A stretch of 57,515 nucleotides of DNA from Cylindrodendrum hubeiense (taxonomy: Eukaryota; Ascomycota; Sordariomycetes; Hypocreales; Nectriaceae). Both the position numbers and the translations under genes were made by a program. The DNA is taken from assembly GCA_014621425.1 (NCBI GenBank), contig JAANBB010000254.1, forward strand, positions 1 through 57,515, read 5' to 3'. The notes under the pieces were generated by a model. It saw only the letters and a program-made list of their open reading frames with translations, was not told where the DNA came from and did not search any database. Positions 20,388 through 31,423 of the stretch are shown piece by piece; position 1 is the stretch's first letter, and every line of letters starts with the position of its first letter.

Positions 20388-22956
20388 ATGACCAAGGGCA
20401 TGTCTGCTCACTACCGCTCATCTTACCGGCCACTTCTCACACTCACCCACAGATACACTTGCAAACGAGCTACGCACCGTCCTCGGTTCTTCGGCACCAT
20501 GGCTGCTGCACCTTACGTCGCCCAGGATGTCCGGGAGGTTTCGCAGATGATAGCCGGCCTCGATGTTGCCCGAAAAGAGAAGCGCCGCGGTAGCTTCGCG
20601 GTCAAGAAGACAACGTTCGATGTCAAAGGATCTCAGGACGGCATCCAGGTCGACTCATGGCGGATGCAGGACTGGGACTACAAGCGACGTGACCTCCCTA
20701 CCTACGCCCGCGGCCTTTTCACCACCAAGACGAGGAGAAATGAGCCCGAGATTGCCGTCAGAGGTTACGACAAGTTCTTCAACACTGATGAGGTCCATGA
20801 GACCAAGTGGTCAAATATTCTGACCAGGACCCAAGGTCCTTACGAGTTAACTCTGAAGGAGAATGGATGCATCATTTTCATCGCTGGCCTGGAGGATGAC
20901 ACCCTCATCGTTTGCAGCAAGCACTCCACCGGGGATCGCAGTGACATCCAGGTCAGCCATGCCGGCGCTGGTGAGCTGCGCATCGAGAAGCAGCTAGCCG
21001 CTGTGGGAAAGACCAAGGCAGACCTGGCACGAGAACTCCGTAAGAGGAACGTCACTGCTGTCGCCGAGCTTTGCGACGACGCCTTCGAGGAACACATCTT
21101 AGCCTACACTCCCGATAAAGCGGGCCTGTACCTCCACGGCATTAACCTCAACCTCCCGGAGTTTGCTACTTACCCTAGCGCTTTCGTTCAGGATTTCGCC
21201 GAGGAGTGGGGGTTTATCAAAACTGGCCTCATGGTCATGGACGACATTAACCAAGTCAAGACCTTCCTCGAAGAGGCAGCCGAGACTGGTGCCCATGATG
21301 GTCGAGACGTCGAGGGGTTTGTCATCCGCTGCAAAATGAGCCACGATCCCGATGCAGCCCCCTACCGCGATTGGTTCTTCAAGTACAAGTTCGAAGAGCC
21401 ATACCTCATGTACCGCCAGTGGCGAGAGTGCACCAAGGCTCTAATTGCCGGCAAACAACCCAGGTTCAAGAAGCACATCACCATTACCGAAGAATATCTT
21501 CTGTACGCCCGCAGGCGCCTTGCAGCCGATCCTAAACTTGCCAAGGACTACAACTTGAACCATGGCATCATCTCTCTCCGCGATGACTTTTTGAAGTTCA
21601 AGAACCTCAAGGGTGCCGATGCTGCGAACATGGACGACGTCGATTCGGTGGTTATGACAGAGGTCACCAAGGATGTCATCCTCTGCCCCATCGCCACCAT
21701 TGGCTGTGGTAAGACAACCATTGCATTGGCTCTAACCCATCTTTTTGGATGGGGCCATGTCCAGAATGACAACATATCGGGCAAGGGTCGACCCCCTCGG
21801 TTCACCAAGGCGGTTCTAGATCAGCTGAAGGACCATTCAGCCGTGCTCGCGGACCGGAACAATGCTCAGCGACACGAGCGAAAGCAAATTATCACCGATG
21901 TCAAGCTTCAACATACTACTGCCAAACTTGTCGGCCTGAATTTTAAACATGACGAGGAGTCTATTGACGAAATTCGACGCATCACTCAGGAAAGGGTGAT
22001 CGAGCGTGGCGATAACCACCAAACTATTCATGCCGCATCCGACAAGGACAAATTCATTGGCATCATGGAAGGATTTATCAACCGATTTGAGCCCTGCAAC
22101 CCATATGCTCGCCCCGATGACGGCTTTGACGTTGTTATTGACCTGAACCCAACCGCGGGAAGCCGCCAAAATCTGGAAACCGTCGTCACCCAGTTGAATA
22201 AAATCTTCCCCAATTTGGTCAAGGAAATTCCTGGAGCCGAACAACTTGACAGTGCGGTAGAAGCGGCACTTGGCTACAAGCCTGACTTCAGGCAGGACAT
22301 CCCTAACCGGGGTAGAAAGGCTGAGTCCAACAAGCAACAGGAGAAAGGACAGCAACACCTTCAGAAGAAGAAGAAGCCGCAGTTAGAATACATGTCTGTT
22401 TCTGTCAACGCTTCAGAGCTTAGCGCGTTGCTTGAGGAGGCCTTCAAGGGAACACGGCCTGAGACCTCTCGGTTTTACATGCAGTTGAAGCAGACACGGC
22501 GCCTACAGCCGAAATTCCACGTCACATTGATGCATCGCGCATCTTGCCGCGAACACCCCGAGCTATGGCAGCGGTATTCGGCATTGCATTGTGAAGCAGA
22601 GGCGACTGGCATCACTAATGCCAAGCATGGAGACTGTGATGTTTTATTGGAACGGGTTAGAATAAACACGACCCCTCAAATATGATGACACTAACATTTT
22701 ATAGGTTGTATTCGATGACCGGGTCATGGCTATTGTTGTCAGGCTCGTAGACGAAGATGGAAATTGGGAGTGCACCAATCGCGTGACGCACATTACAGTT
22801 GGAACCAGGGACAGTTCAGTAAAGCCCATGGAGAGCAATTCCTTACTGGCAAGGTGGCTAGAGATGGGCAGCGCCGCTGAGACGAACATTGACGAGGTCG
22901 TGTTTGAGAAGAAGCCTACGCTGAAAGGTACGGTAACTGGGGTGTCGCCCAGGTAG
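20388..22956 (+). CDS. TRL1: Fungal tRNA ligase (Trl1/Rlg1)
   Basis: Two exons: 20388-22655 and 22705-22956, up to 839 residues. It heals and seals tRNA halves after intron removal, and in yeasts joins HAC1 mRNA in the unfolded-protein response. All three activities are visible. The ligase domain has the nucleotidyl lysine in L-K-E-N-G-C (about K157). The polynucleotide kinase P-loop is I-G-C-G-K-T-T-I-A (about 438-446). The cyclic phosphodiesterase carries two H-x-T motifs, H-V-T (about 711) and H-I-T (about 785), the second encoded after the intron. Three in-frame ATGs compete: 20388, 20400 and 20499. The 37 residues before the third are Arg/Ser/Thr-rich without acidic residues, like a mitochondrial presequence, and the third sits in the strong context CACCATGG. 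Confidence 0.95.
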
Positions 22957-23505
22957 AGGGAAGAGGAAATCGGCGAGACGGTTGAGAGCTTAAGGCGAGG
23001 CTGGCCCATCCGACCCCGAGGCAGAAACCAAGCTTCCGAACAAATCATGAAATGCGTCGCGGAGATGACGGAAGATTTCTCAGCGAACTCATAGGGACCT
23101 GAAAGCTGAAGTTTGACGGGAGAGGGGTGAAGCTTGGAGATAGAAGCACCCACATGCAATTAGCAGGGGACACGTAAAAACCCCAGTAGCTTTCACGGCA
23201 TCTTTGATTTCAGAAAAAAGAGAGGATTGCATTAGATGAGAATGTAGTCCATATGTGGAAAGACAGAAACCCATTTGTACTACAAAAAGGGCGACTAAAA
23301 TCAACCACGATTCAGTCAGACATAAAGGAGGCACATACAGCTATGCATATGGTCAACGGGAGAAATCAGAAATAGTTTACTAGAGGTGACGATCTCCTGT
23401 GGTCGGCTCTAAGTGGTATCGTACATCCATGAGTCAAAAGGGGTATTACAGCTGTGAATAAACTGGAGAAAATGCACGATGCATGACTAGCCATGCTCTA
23501 CCGGG
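22957..23505. other. Convergent intergenic region
   Basis: The 549 bp between the 3' ends of TRL1 and the UPF0132 gene hold no recognisable gene. Short frames on both strands lack motifs. It is likely untranslated sequence. Confidence 0.65.
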
Positions 23506-24294
23506 TCACTCATCGTCGAGAAACCGAGTTGCTAAGCTCCCAAAGAAAGGCACCTCGAACCTAGATGATGATTAACGTCGAGCTCGTCGCAACAGAGCTT
23601 CAGCACATACCTGTCCAGGATCTCGGCATCTCGATACGCTCTCAACGTCAATGCAGCGATTAGAGCCAGATCGCCGAGGAAGAAGACCCAGCTCAGGAAG
23701 GTCGACCATGCGAAGATGAGGTGGAAGACCATGATGGCGGTAAATAGGAGGGCCGACTGCCATGCGTGGAACCTGTCCCATGGGTATTAGCATCGTGTGT
23801 GGGACAGAGGTGTGTCGCAAGAGGACCCAAAGAGCGAAAAGAGACGACCTATATCGCCGCATTTGCGTGATAGGAAGGGAATCATCTTGAGGGGTGATAA
23901 TATGCACATACCTCACATAGTCACTATTCCGCTCCAATATCAACAAGACAATTGCGCCAAGAGGCGGGAACGCCAGGTAGGCGAGGCAGGCCTCGTAGTC
24001 AAGTCGCATGCCCAGACTCGTATCGAACTCGCTAACTTCGGCGGCAGGATATGCGCCGGGCATCGTGCTCGAGGCTCCGAATGCCCTGGTATCTGCCCCA
24101 GGTCCCCCCCACACGCCGCCCTGACCGTCAAAGCCGCCCCATCCTCGCTGTGGCTGGGGATGCTGTAGAGGCGGTGGAGATGCGATGGGCGAGAAGGATC
24201 GTCTGGCGTCGTACGAGTGTCGTGGGGAGGCATTCTCGGGAGATGCCACCCGGCCATGCTCGGGAGGGGAGGACTGGTAGGGTGCGAAGTCCAT
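23506..24294 (-). CDS. UPF0132 / DUF4870 (Tic20-like) small membrane protein
   Basis: Three exons on the minus strand: 24294-23912, 23772-23611 and 23560-23506, giving 199 residues. The first 80 residues are disordered, rich in Pro/Ser/Gly with repeated Gly-Gly-Trp-Gly-like segments. Then come three hydrophobic helices typical of the family: L-A-Y-L-A-F-P-P-L-G-A-I-V-L-L-I-L-E (about 107-125), and two in the second exon around L-L-F-T-A-I-M-V-F-H-L-I-F-A-W and W-V-F-F-L-G-D-L-A-L-I-A. The connecting R-F-H-A-W-Q-S motif, created by the first splice junction, is conserved in this family. The tail ends R-F-L-D-D-E. Its function is unknown; a membrane location is certain from sequence, the organelle is not. 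Confidence 0.88.
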
Positions 24295-25182
24295 GGCTAG
24301 GATAGAGTATGGACGATTGGCTTCGACTATCCAGAAGCGGGTATGCCCATAAGACGTTGTTCAGTTTCAAGGGGGGGGGGTCGAGGAACAGGCGCCGCGT
24401 ATTGGTAGCGGGGAGCAGAACTGGGCAGCTCTCGTGTCGCGCGAGGATGCTTGGTGGTCAAGAGCTGGAAACGTCTCACTGCGATGATAGCAGTCGTCGA
24501 AGAGGTATAGGAGGGTATTCGCGTCGCGAGCTTGGAGGCGGGTTACGATATGTACAGTTTCGCGGGTGTGGATATTCGAGAGCCCAGGAGGATAATCAGA
24601 ATTCAAGGGATGAATGTGAGACGAACGGAAGGGCGCGGGATGGAGAGAGGGTTACTGGGTGTCGCGTTGATGATGGCGATCCCGCCTTGGATGTGGAGGA
24701 GGCGCGACAGCTTGGCACCAAGCAAGCTTGTCTTCCATGGGAGCCCCTGGCGCCACACGTAAGCACCTTCCTTTTACCTTGGAGGCTCACTAAAGTGTCC
24801 AAATTTGGCGCCCCATGAGGCGACCACAGCCACTACAGCCACTACAGCCACCACAGCTACTGTGGGGAGCTTAGGTAGGTATTAGTGGCTGGTCGCCTAT
24901 TAGGTGGTCGCATAAAAGTCACCCAGAGATGGAAAGGTCCCACTGAATCAAATCACAGCCTAGTAAATATTGAATGGGCTTTCATCTGGGCTCAACATAG
25001 TAGAATGGCGCTGTTCAAATACGGAACTACCGCAATGGGAAGAGTTTCGGTATAGTAGTGTATGACTCCGCGTTCAATGGCGCTGCTCGGCCTCCTATAT
25101 GCTGTTCGTACATGTACACATACAATGTCCCTTCAGCGGGCACTTTATCCATACGCCCAAAGTAATGTCACAGGCTCAAAGT
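24295..25182. other. Intergenic region with short repeats
   Basis: This 888-bp stretch is the upstream region of the UPF0132 gene and the 3' flank of MRPL11, both on the minus strand. It includes a G-run (24372-24381), a 9-bp tandem repeat and an inverted repeat near 24818-24898, and an AT-rich stretch to about 25060. Minor open frames have no recognisable motif. Confidence 0.6.
24818..24898. repeat. Short tandem repeat inside an inverted repeat
   Basis: AGGCGACCA (24818-24826) is mirrored by TGGTCGCCT (24890-24898), arms of 9 bp with a 63-bp loop. The loop begins with about four copies of a CCACTACAG-like 9-mer (24824-24859). It could be a small foldback element or just a microsatellite with a chance stem. 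Confidence 0.5.
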
Positions 25183-26196
25183 CTACTGTTCCACTTTCTG
25201 CTCTCCATCTACCGCCTTGTTCTCTTCCTCCAACTGTATCTTTCGGCCTTCCAGGGCCAGCCACAAGCTCTTGCCGTTACCTTCCAGGGCATTGGTAATA
25301 CCCAAGCCAGCGCCCTGAAGGATTCCAACAAGCTGTGCCCGCAGGCCATCCATGCCTCCCTGGATGCCTCCAACCCAGTTGACGCCCGCCTTGTCAAAGA
25401 TCTTGTCCTCGATACGGCCTCCCACAAGCAGAAGTTTGGCCAGTCCGTTCTGGCAGATGGGATCGTGAAATCCAGGGCTCTTCTTCCTCGTCGGTGCCGG
25501 GAACTGTCCGGGAACAGGAGCGAGCACACTGAGTGCCGCGGCGACGTGGGCCGGAGAGACAGCGGGCAGCACCAGTGCAGCCAGTGGGCCAACCAGGAGC
25601 GGTTCAATCTGCGCAAAGGACGAGTCTGCAGGAACGTCGATGTTCTTGACAGCTTCGTACGCGGCCTCTGAAAGATCGTGGATAACAGGTCCACGAGATG
25701 TCCGTGGTGTGTTGACTGATGAGGCGGCGACCTCGGGGTTGTAAAACTCGACGATCTTCATTGCCACGCTCAACATGTTGGTCCTCAGAACCTGCAACTG
25801 CACCAAGGGGGTGATGTCGAGTGGCTCGGCGCCTGGGGCAGCATTGGGTGGCGGTACTTGCAGCAAAGCCTTCTTTAGCTCTCGTCGTACAGCAGCCCAC
25901 TCAATGGCTGTTAGGTTGCTGTGTTGGAAGAAGAGAATCAAAGGAGTGGTGCGGAGCAACGATGTGTAGGTTCGGATCAGCTGACTCTTTCTCGTCTCAA
26001 CCGGCCGAGCGCTAGGAGGCTTCGTCGGATGGGTGTAGTCGATTGGAGGGCGGACGCCAGCGGACACGGCAGCAGACTGTTGCCCGGAGGTTGAGATGCT
26101 GCGAAGCGCGAGGGCCCATGATTTCTGCGGCAACCCTGAATCCCTGCGCAATTGGCGCAGGCAGGGCGAGAATGTTCGGGATATTCGTGGTGCCAT
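25183..26196 (-). CDS. MRPL11: Mitochondrial large ribosomal subunit protein uL10m
   Basis: Single exon, 337 residues. The first 50 residues are Arg/Ser/Ala-rich with almost no acidic residues (M-A-P-R-I-S-R-T-F-S ... A-L-R-S-I-S-T-S), a clear mitochondrial presequence. The uL10 core follows: E-T-R-K-S-Q-L-I-R-T-Y-T-S-L-L and L-I-L-F-F-Q-H-S-N-L-T-A-I-E-W (about 67-100), then R-R-E-L-K-K-A-L. Later segments (L-L-V-G-P-L-A-A-L-V-L-P and K-L-L-L-V-G-G-R-I-E) fit the fungal mitochondrial form (yeast YmL11), which anchors the uL10-bL12 stalk. The C-terminal tail is acidic. It is divergent from RPT5 across about 450 bp. Confidence 0.9.
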   Translation of the reverse strand: MAPRISRTFSPCLRQLRRDSGLPQKSWALALRSISTSGQQSAAVSAGVRPPIDYTHPTKPPSARPVETRKSQLIRTYTSLLRTTPLILFFQHSNLTAIEWAAVRRELKKALLQVPPPNAAPGAEPLDITPLVQLQVLRTNMLSVAMKIVEFYNPEVAASSVNTPRTSRGPVIHDLSEAAYEAVKNIDVPADSSFAQIEPLLVGPLAALVLPAVSPAHVAAALSVLAPVPGQFPAPTRKKSPGFHDPICQNGLAKLLLVGGRIEDKIFDKAGVNWVGGIQGGMDGLRAQLVGILQGAGLGITNALEGNGKSLWLALEGRKIQLEEENKAVDGEQKVEQ

Positions 26197-26642
26197 AGTT
26201 CCTAAGCCTCCGTAAAAATTAGGGTCAGTTGACTATTCTATCACAAGGCGCATTCGACTTACTTAGTTGTGAGATGGTTGCCAGCTCGTCCTCACGCCGT
26301 CGTCAAAAATTCCGTGAGGTCCTCGCGATGCTGCCAATGATGGGGGATCGCCACGGTGGCCCGTGCGTACGGAACAAACCACCGCCGTCCCCCGGCTGCT
26401 ACGTACTGGACCGCTGCTGAGCTGTGCTGTGCTTTGCCAGCCAGGCTGATTACGCGGGACCTGACTGCCTACCTCGAAGCTTCGCCCTCCGCTGCACAAA
26501 CATCAAACAGCCTCGATCGCCTCCACCCACACTCTTCCTCCTCACAACATCCTCACCCGAAAGCTCATCGCTGCTGTTTCTCGTCCATCCAGTGGCCTTT
26601 TCTGCATCCTCCATAACATCACCGTCCGCCGCACATTCCACC
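26197..26642. promoter_or_regulatory. Divergent promoter region MRPL11 / RPT5
   Basis: The 446 bp between these start codons must serve both genes. A sequence TTTGCCAGC (26434-26442) is one base off the inverted yeast proteasome element (Rpn4 site), but Rpn4-type regulation is not established for this clade. The RPT5 leader is CT-rich. Confidence 0.55.
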
Positions 26643-28193
26643 ATGTCGACTCTCGAAGAGCTCGAGGACCTCGATCGCAGAGAGAAGGAGGACAAGAAGC
26701 GAGATGGTGGCGACGACAAGGATCAGAAGAAGGGCGCAGATGGCGATGCCGAGATGAAAGATGCCGAAGAGGACGACGATGACATTCTTGATGACGAGAT
26801 CCTGGGGCTCAGCACACAGGATATCCAGACCCGAAAACGACTGCTCGAGAACGATTCCCGAATCATGAAGAGCGAGCTGTCACGATTATCACACGAGAAG
26901 GCCGCCATGGGTGAGAAGATCAAGGAGAATCTAGACAAGATTGCCAACAACAGGTGGGTTTCTTTCCCCTCGATTGACTCATGGATGTCGCCTCTAACTC
27001 CGGCTTCAGGCAACTTCCTTACCTAGTAGGAAATGTTGTTGAGCTGCTCGACCTGGACCCCACCGCCGAGTCGTCCGAAGAGGGCGCCAATATTGATCTA
27101 GATGCGACTCGAGTAGGCAAATCGGCTGTCATTAAGACCTCTACCCGTCAAACGATCTTCCTCCCTCTCATCGGTCTGGTGGATGCCGACAAGCTCAAGC
27201 CTGCCGACCTCATCGGTGTCAACAAAGACTCGTATCTTATCCTCGACACCCTACCTGCCGAGTACGACAGCCGTGTCAAGGCGATGGAGGTCGACGAGAA
27301 GCCGACGGAGCAGTACACGGATGTGGGTGGGTTGGACAAGCAGATTGAGGAGCTAGTCGAGGCCATCGTTTGGCCCATGAAGGAGGCTGAGCGATTCAAG
27401 AAGATAGGCATTAAAGCCCCCAAGGGTACGTTGATTTGATGGACATATGAGCCAAGGTCAAGCTAACACAGAATCCAGGTGCTCTCATGTACGGCCCTCC
27501 CGGCACTGGCAAGACCCTCCTGGCAAGGGCTTGTGCGGCTCAGACAGATGCCACATTTCTGAAGCTAGCAGGCCCCCAACTCGTTCAGATGTTTATTGGT
27601 GACGGTGCTAAGCTTGTACGAGACTGCTTTGCGCTGGCCAAGGAGAAGGCGCCTGCCATTATCTTTATTGATGAGTTGGATGCCGTGGGTACCAAGCGTT
27701 TCGACAGTGAGAAAAGCGGCGATCGAGAAGTCCAGCGGACAATGTTGGAACTTTTGAATCAGCTCGATGGTTTTGCATCGGATGACCGAATCAAGGTTTT
27801 GGCTGCTACGAACCGAGTTGATGTGCTGGATCCCGCCCTCCTACGATCTGGTCGATTGGACCGCAAGATTGAGTTCCCGCTGCCCAACGAGGAGGCGCGA
27901 GCCCAGATTCTTAAGATTCACTCACGTAAGATGAAGGTCGCCCCCGGAGTCAACTGGAGCGAGTTGGCCCGGAGTACCGACGAGTTTGGCGGTGCCATGC
28001 TGAAGGCCGTGTGTGTGGAGGCCGGTATGATTGCCCTGCGGTTAGGCAAGAACAAGATTGGTCACGAGCACTATGTCGACGCCATCGCCGAAGTGCAGGC
28101 CAAGAAGAAGGACGTAAGTGATGAATCTACCGGCGCTATACCACGGATTATTTTGCTAACTGAGATTTGCAGACTGTCAACTTCTATGCTTAA
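26643..28193 (+). CDS. RPT5: 26S proteasome regulatory ATPase Rpt5 (6A)
   Basis: Four exons: 26643-26953, 27010-27425, 27479-28113 and 28173-28193, giving 460 residues. Rpt5 is one of six AAA ATPases of the proteasome base that unfold substrates and open the 20S gate. An acidic low-complexity N-terminus (about 10-60) precedes a coiled coil (about 65-100) and the OB domain. The AAA module has Walker A G-P-P-G-T-G-K-T (248-255), Walker B I-I-F-I-D-E-L-D (303-310), sensor 1 A-A-T-N-R, and the arginine finger region S-G-R-L-D-R-K. The final seven codons sit alone in the last exon and encode T-V-N-F-Y-A, the Rpt5 gate-opening HbYX-type tail. The acidic insert near residue 30 is longer than in yeast. 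Confidence 0.97.
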
Positions 28194-29170
28194 TTCCAGG
28201 GACAGCCGGACTCCGGGGCCTCGGGACAGAACCAGGACAGCATTCTTGAGGGCTGGGTCTTGGCGTAGAATAGAAGAGAGGACGGGATTCATAGACCAAT
28301 GTAACACTATTGACGGCATGATTCTCCTCGACTGATTACAAACTTGAGAAGGGCAATGAGCCGAGGCTCATCAGCAATCCACACTACTACCAGCACACAT
28401 CGAGTGAGTTAATGCAGAGTCCGTGAGCCTGCCAGAGCCCTTGTTCGCTTGTTTGTTTGGTGTTGAGTCCCGCACATACAGTGCGTGAAGGTGACGCTGA
28501 GGTGAACGCGGCAATGCGTGTCATGGTAGGGTAGGGGTTCCCGCATATTAGGTAAGCATATCTTCCTGTTTAGGCATTGAGCTTGGGCACCCTAGTCATG
28601 CATAGAAGACGTCATCATGGCGGCCCCGATTGGCTCCCGTGTTTCGAGCACATCGCGATGATGAATGACGATCTCGATGATGCTCGTACGAATTACTGAT
28701 GACGACGGTGACGATGAGGATGATGAGATGGACTCCGCTTGTGGTTGGTCGGCATTTAGTCACAACAGGGCCACAGCCAAGTTCAGGCCTGCTACCTGTT
28801 TAATACGCATGGACAAGAGTCCTGGGCTGGGACTTGGACAGCAGCAAGCTTCCAGCCACAGGCACTACCACAGGGCAATAACAGTGACGTTATTGATTTT
28901 CTGCCGTGGCTTTCCTCTCCGATTACTTTTCTTGAATCTCACTTCACTTCAATCCACTGCCCATTTCTGTTCCTTCATCTCACCTCAACTGCTCCCACTC
29001 TAGTCGACAAGACGTCTTTCTCCCCAGCCTACCAGGTCCTTTCCATCTTGACATTTACACCTGGGACATTCCCCTCGTCCTTGTAATTTCTGAGGCACTG
29101 GAGCATCACTATACCCACCACATCCTCCTCATTCCCGCATCTGCCTCTCAATAGCCTGCGCAACCCCACG
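28194..29170. other. Intergenic region upstream of the ISH1-like gene
   Basis: About 980 bp without a recognisable gene. Frames reading through the RPT5 stop region are splice shadows. A GAT/GAC-rich imperfect trinucleotide tract lies at about 28651-28735, followed by a C/T-rich segment (about 28900-29150) that is probably the promoter and leader of the next gene. Confidence 0.6.
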
Positions 29171-30954
29171 ATGAGGTTCCTCAACGTTCTTTGGGGCGTC
29201 GCCGTGTCCACCCACTACGTCGGAGCCAGCACTTGGTTCCCGGGTTCCAAGGCTTGTAAGTCTACTTCTACTCTAGTATGCGCTCCATCGCGGCGAGTTA
29301 ACGATTATCTCAGTGTATAACAAATGGCATGAGACGGAGCTAGAGCGATGGCTCTCTGACCACGATATCCCACACCCGACCCCGGCCGATCGCAAGGACC
29401 TAGAATCACTCGTCGAGAAAAGCTGGGGGGACTACGTGGTCGCTCCCTACAGCAACTGGGACACGGCAGATCTAAGTGCCTACCTCCAGGCCAAAGGCAA
29501 GGAATCCCAGGATGGTGCAGCCGCCACGAGAGACAATCTCGTTTCCCAAGTCAAGGACAACTGGTACGAAACTGAAGAGAAATCCTACCAAGCCTGGGCC
29601 AGTGTCAAGGATTGGATTCTAGACACATGGACCGAAAGCCAGCTCAAGGCCTTTTGTGATAAGCACGACATCCCAGGTAAGTTCATCTCCCTTGAGGCCA
29701 GTTTGCTTTGAGCTTCGCATCAATATATTGACCATCCGCACAGTTCCCCAGCCTCGACAGCGTGACACGCTCCTCCAGAAGGCTCGATCCGGATATGAAA
29801 CCATCGCCAACAAGGCCGGCCAAGCAACTTCCTATCCAGGAAATTGGTTGTACGAGACCTGGTCCGAGTCTGATCTCAAGGACTGGCTCGATACTCGGGG
29901 GTTCCCAGTTCCTCAGCCCACCACTCGCGACAAGCTGATCGCCTCAGTCCGCCGTAACTCGCGACTCGCCTATCTCAAGGCACAGGATCAAGCCGCCAGC
30001 GCAACTGCCAGTGCCCAATCTGCCTACGCCACGCTCACTGACATGATCATTGATGCCTGGGGCGAGTCTCAGTTGAAGGAATTCTGCGATAAGAACAGCA
30101 TCTCGGTCCCTCAGGGAACAAAGGCAAACGAACTCCGTGCCTTGGTTCGAAAGCATCGGGCTGCAATCCTAGGTGATACCGTTGCTGGGCAAGCCTCTTC
30201 GGCCTTTGGCGCTGCCACCTCGAATGCGCAGAATCAGTATGCTAAGGCGACGGATAGCGCCTCCCTCGCTGCCCAAGATGCTTTCGATCGGACTGTTTCA
30301 GCGTGGTCTGATACCAGACTCAAGGCATATCTCGATGCTCGTGGTATCCCAGTCCCCCAGGGTTCCAAAAAGAATGAACTAGAAGCCCTGGTCCGCAAAC
30401 ACTCCCATAAAGCCGCCACGGGGTGGAGTGCATGGACATTTGACGACTTCACCTATGACAACTTAAAGAATTATCTCGTCCAGAACGGTGATGCCATCGC
30501 GAAGAAGGTTGCTGAGAAAAAGGATTCTACTCGTGATGAGCTTGTCAGTGCCGCTCAGTCTGCTTATTCCTCGGCATCCACCGCCGGTGGTTCAGATTTC
30601 GCTTCCGCCACCAGCTACATTGCGTCGGTCACTGCCAGCGCCAAGAATAATGCATTTGACACATGGTCCGAATCAGAGCTGAAAGCTTATCTCGATAGTT
30701 ATGGCATCCCAGTCCCCCAGGGATCCAAGCTAGAGGATCTTAAGGCTCAAGTCCGGAAGGAGTCAACCTACTTCAAGTATGGCACCTCATCCCCCGGCGG
30801 GACGATCCTCGCAAAACTCGGGGAAACAGCCCGAGATGGATGGAACTGGATTACTGGCCAGTTCAGACTGGGCAGCGACGCTGCCCAGCAGAAATTTTCC
30901 GAGGCTGAGGAACAAGCCCGTGCGAAAGCGAAGCAAACCAGAGAGGATCTATAA
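29171..30954 (+). CDS. ish1: ISH1/MSC1-type stress-response repeat protein
   Basis: Three exons: 29171-29255, 29314-29676 and 29744-30954, giving 552 residues. The first exon encodes a signal peptide (M-R-F-L-N-V-L-W-G-V-A-V, cleavage expected near residue 20). The rest is eight degenerate copies of the Ish1 motif of about 40 residues, pattern W-(S/T)-E-S-x-L-K-x-(Y/F/W)-L/C-D-x-x-G/D-I-P-V-P-Q ... R-D-x-L, separated by Ala/Ser/Thr-rich helices. Fission yeast Ish1 is a nuclear-envelope protein induced by stress, and budding yeast Msc1 is its relative at the nuclear envelope/ER. The repeats and signal peptide support an ER/nuclear-envelope lumen protein. No transmembrane helix is evident in the mature part. 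A DNA-end or adhesion role would be speculation. Confidence 0.92.
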
Positions 30955-31423
30955 GAATGCCTTTCTTACCCCAGCCCCTTCTTGCGGATACGATCGTTGA
31001 TGAATTAACAAATGTTGAATTATGCAGTTCGTTAAAAAAAAAGTGACAGACAGGTCAAAGGGGGAAAGGAAGTTGACGTTCGCTACCTGTTGTTCTGTGT
31101 TATTATCACTACATATACTCCGTACCAGATATTCCAAATTATTGTTTCACTTGAACAAGTGGAAATAACCACGAGCATTTTGCACAATATCCAGTGACCT
31201 ATCTAGTATGTCAGCGGGGAGATTTCTTTCTCCAGATGGGTTTGAGCTAAATGAGGAATCTTCCTACGATGGCGGTTCCAAGGCTGGTCATGAAATAACA
31301 TGCATTTTGACTCGTGACGGTATTTTTCTATTGAGATCCTAACGCCGTATAACTACCCTGGAGCTGGGCCATCCCCTCATCGTCACCCTTTTTAACATCA
31401 ACCCAGCGGTACAGTTCAGTTCA
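30955..31423. other. Convergent intergenic region
   Basis: The 469 bp between the 3' ends of the ISH1-like gene and ERB1 contain an A-run near 31034 and no recognisable gene. Confidence 0.7.

Noticed and set aside
26434..26442. Rpn4-type proteasome element upstream of RPT5
   Set aside because: One mismatch to the yeast consensus and no support that this element operates in this clade.
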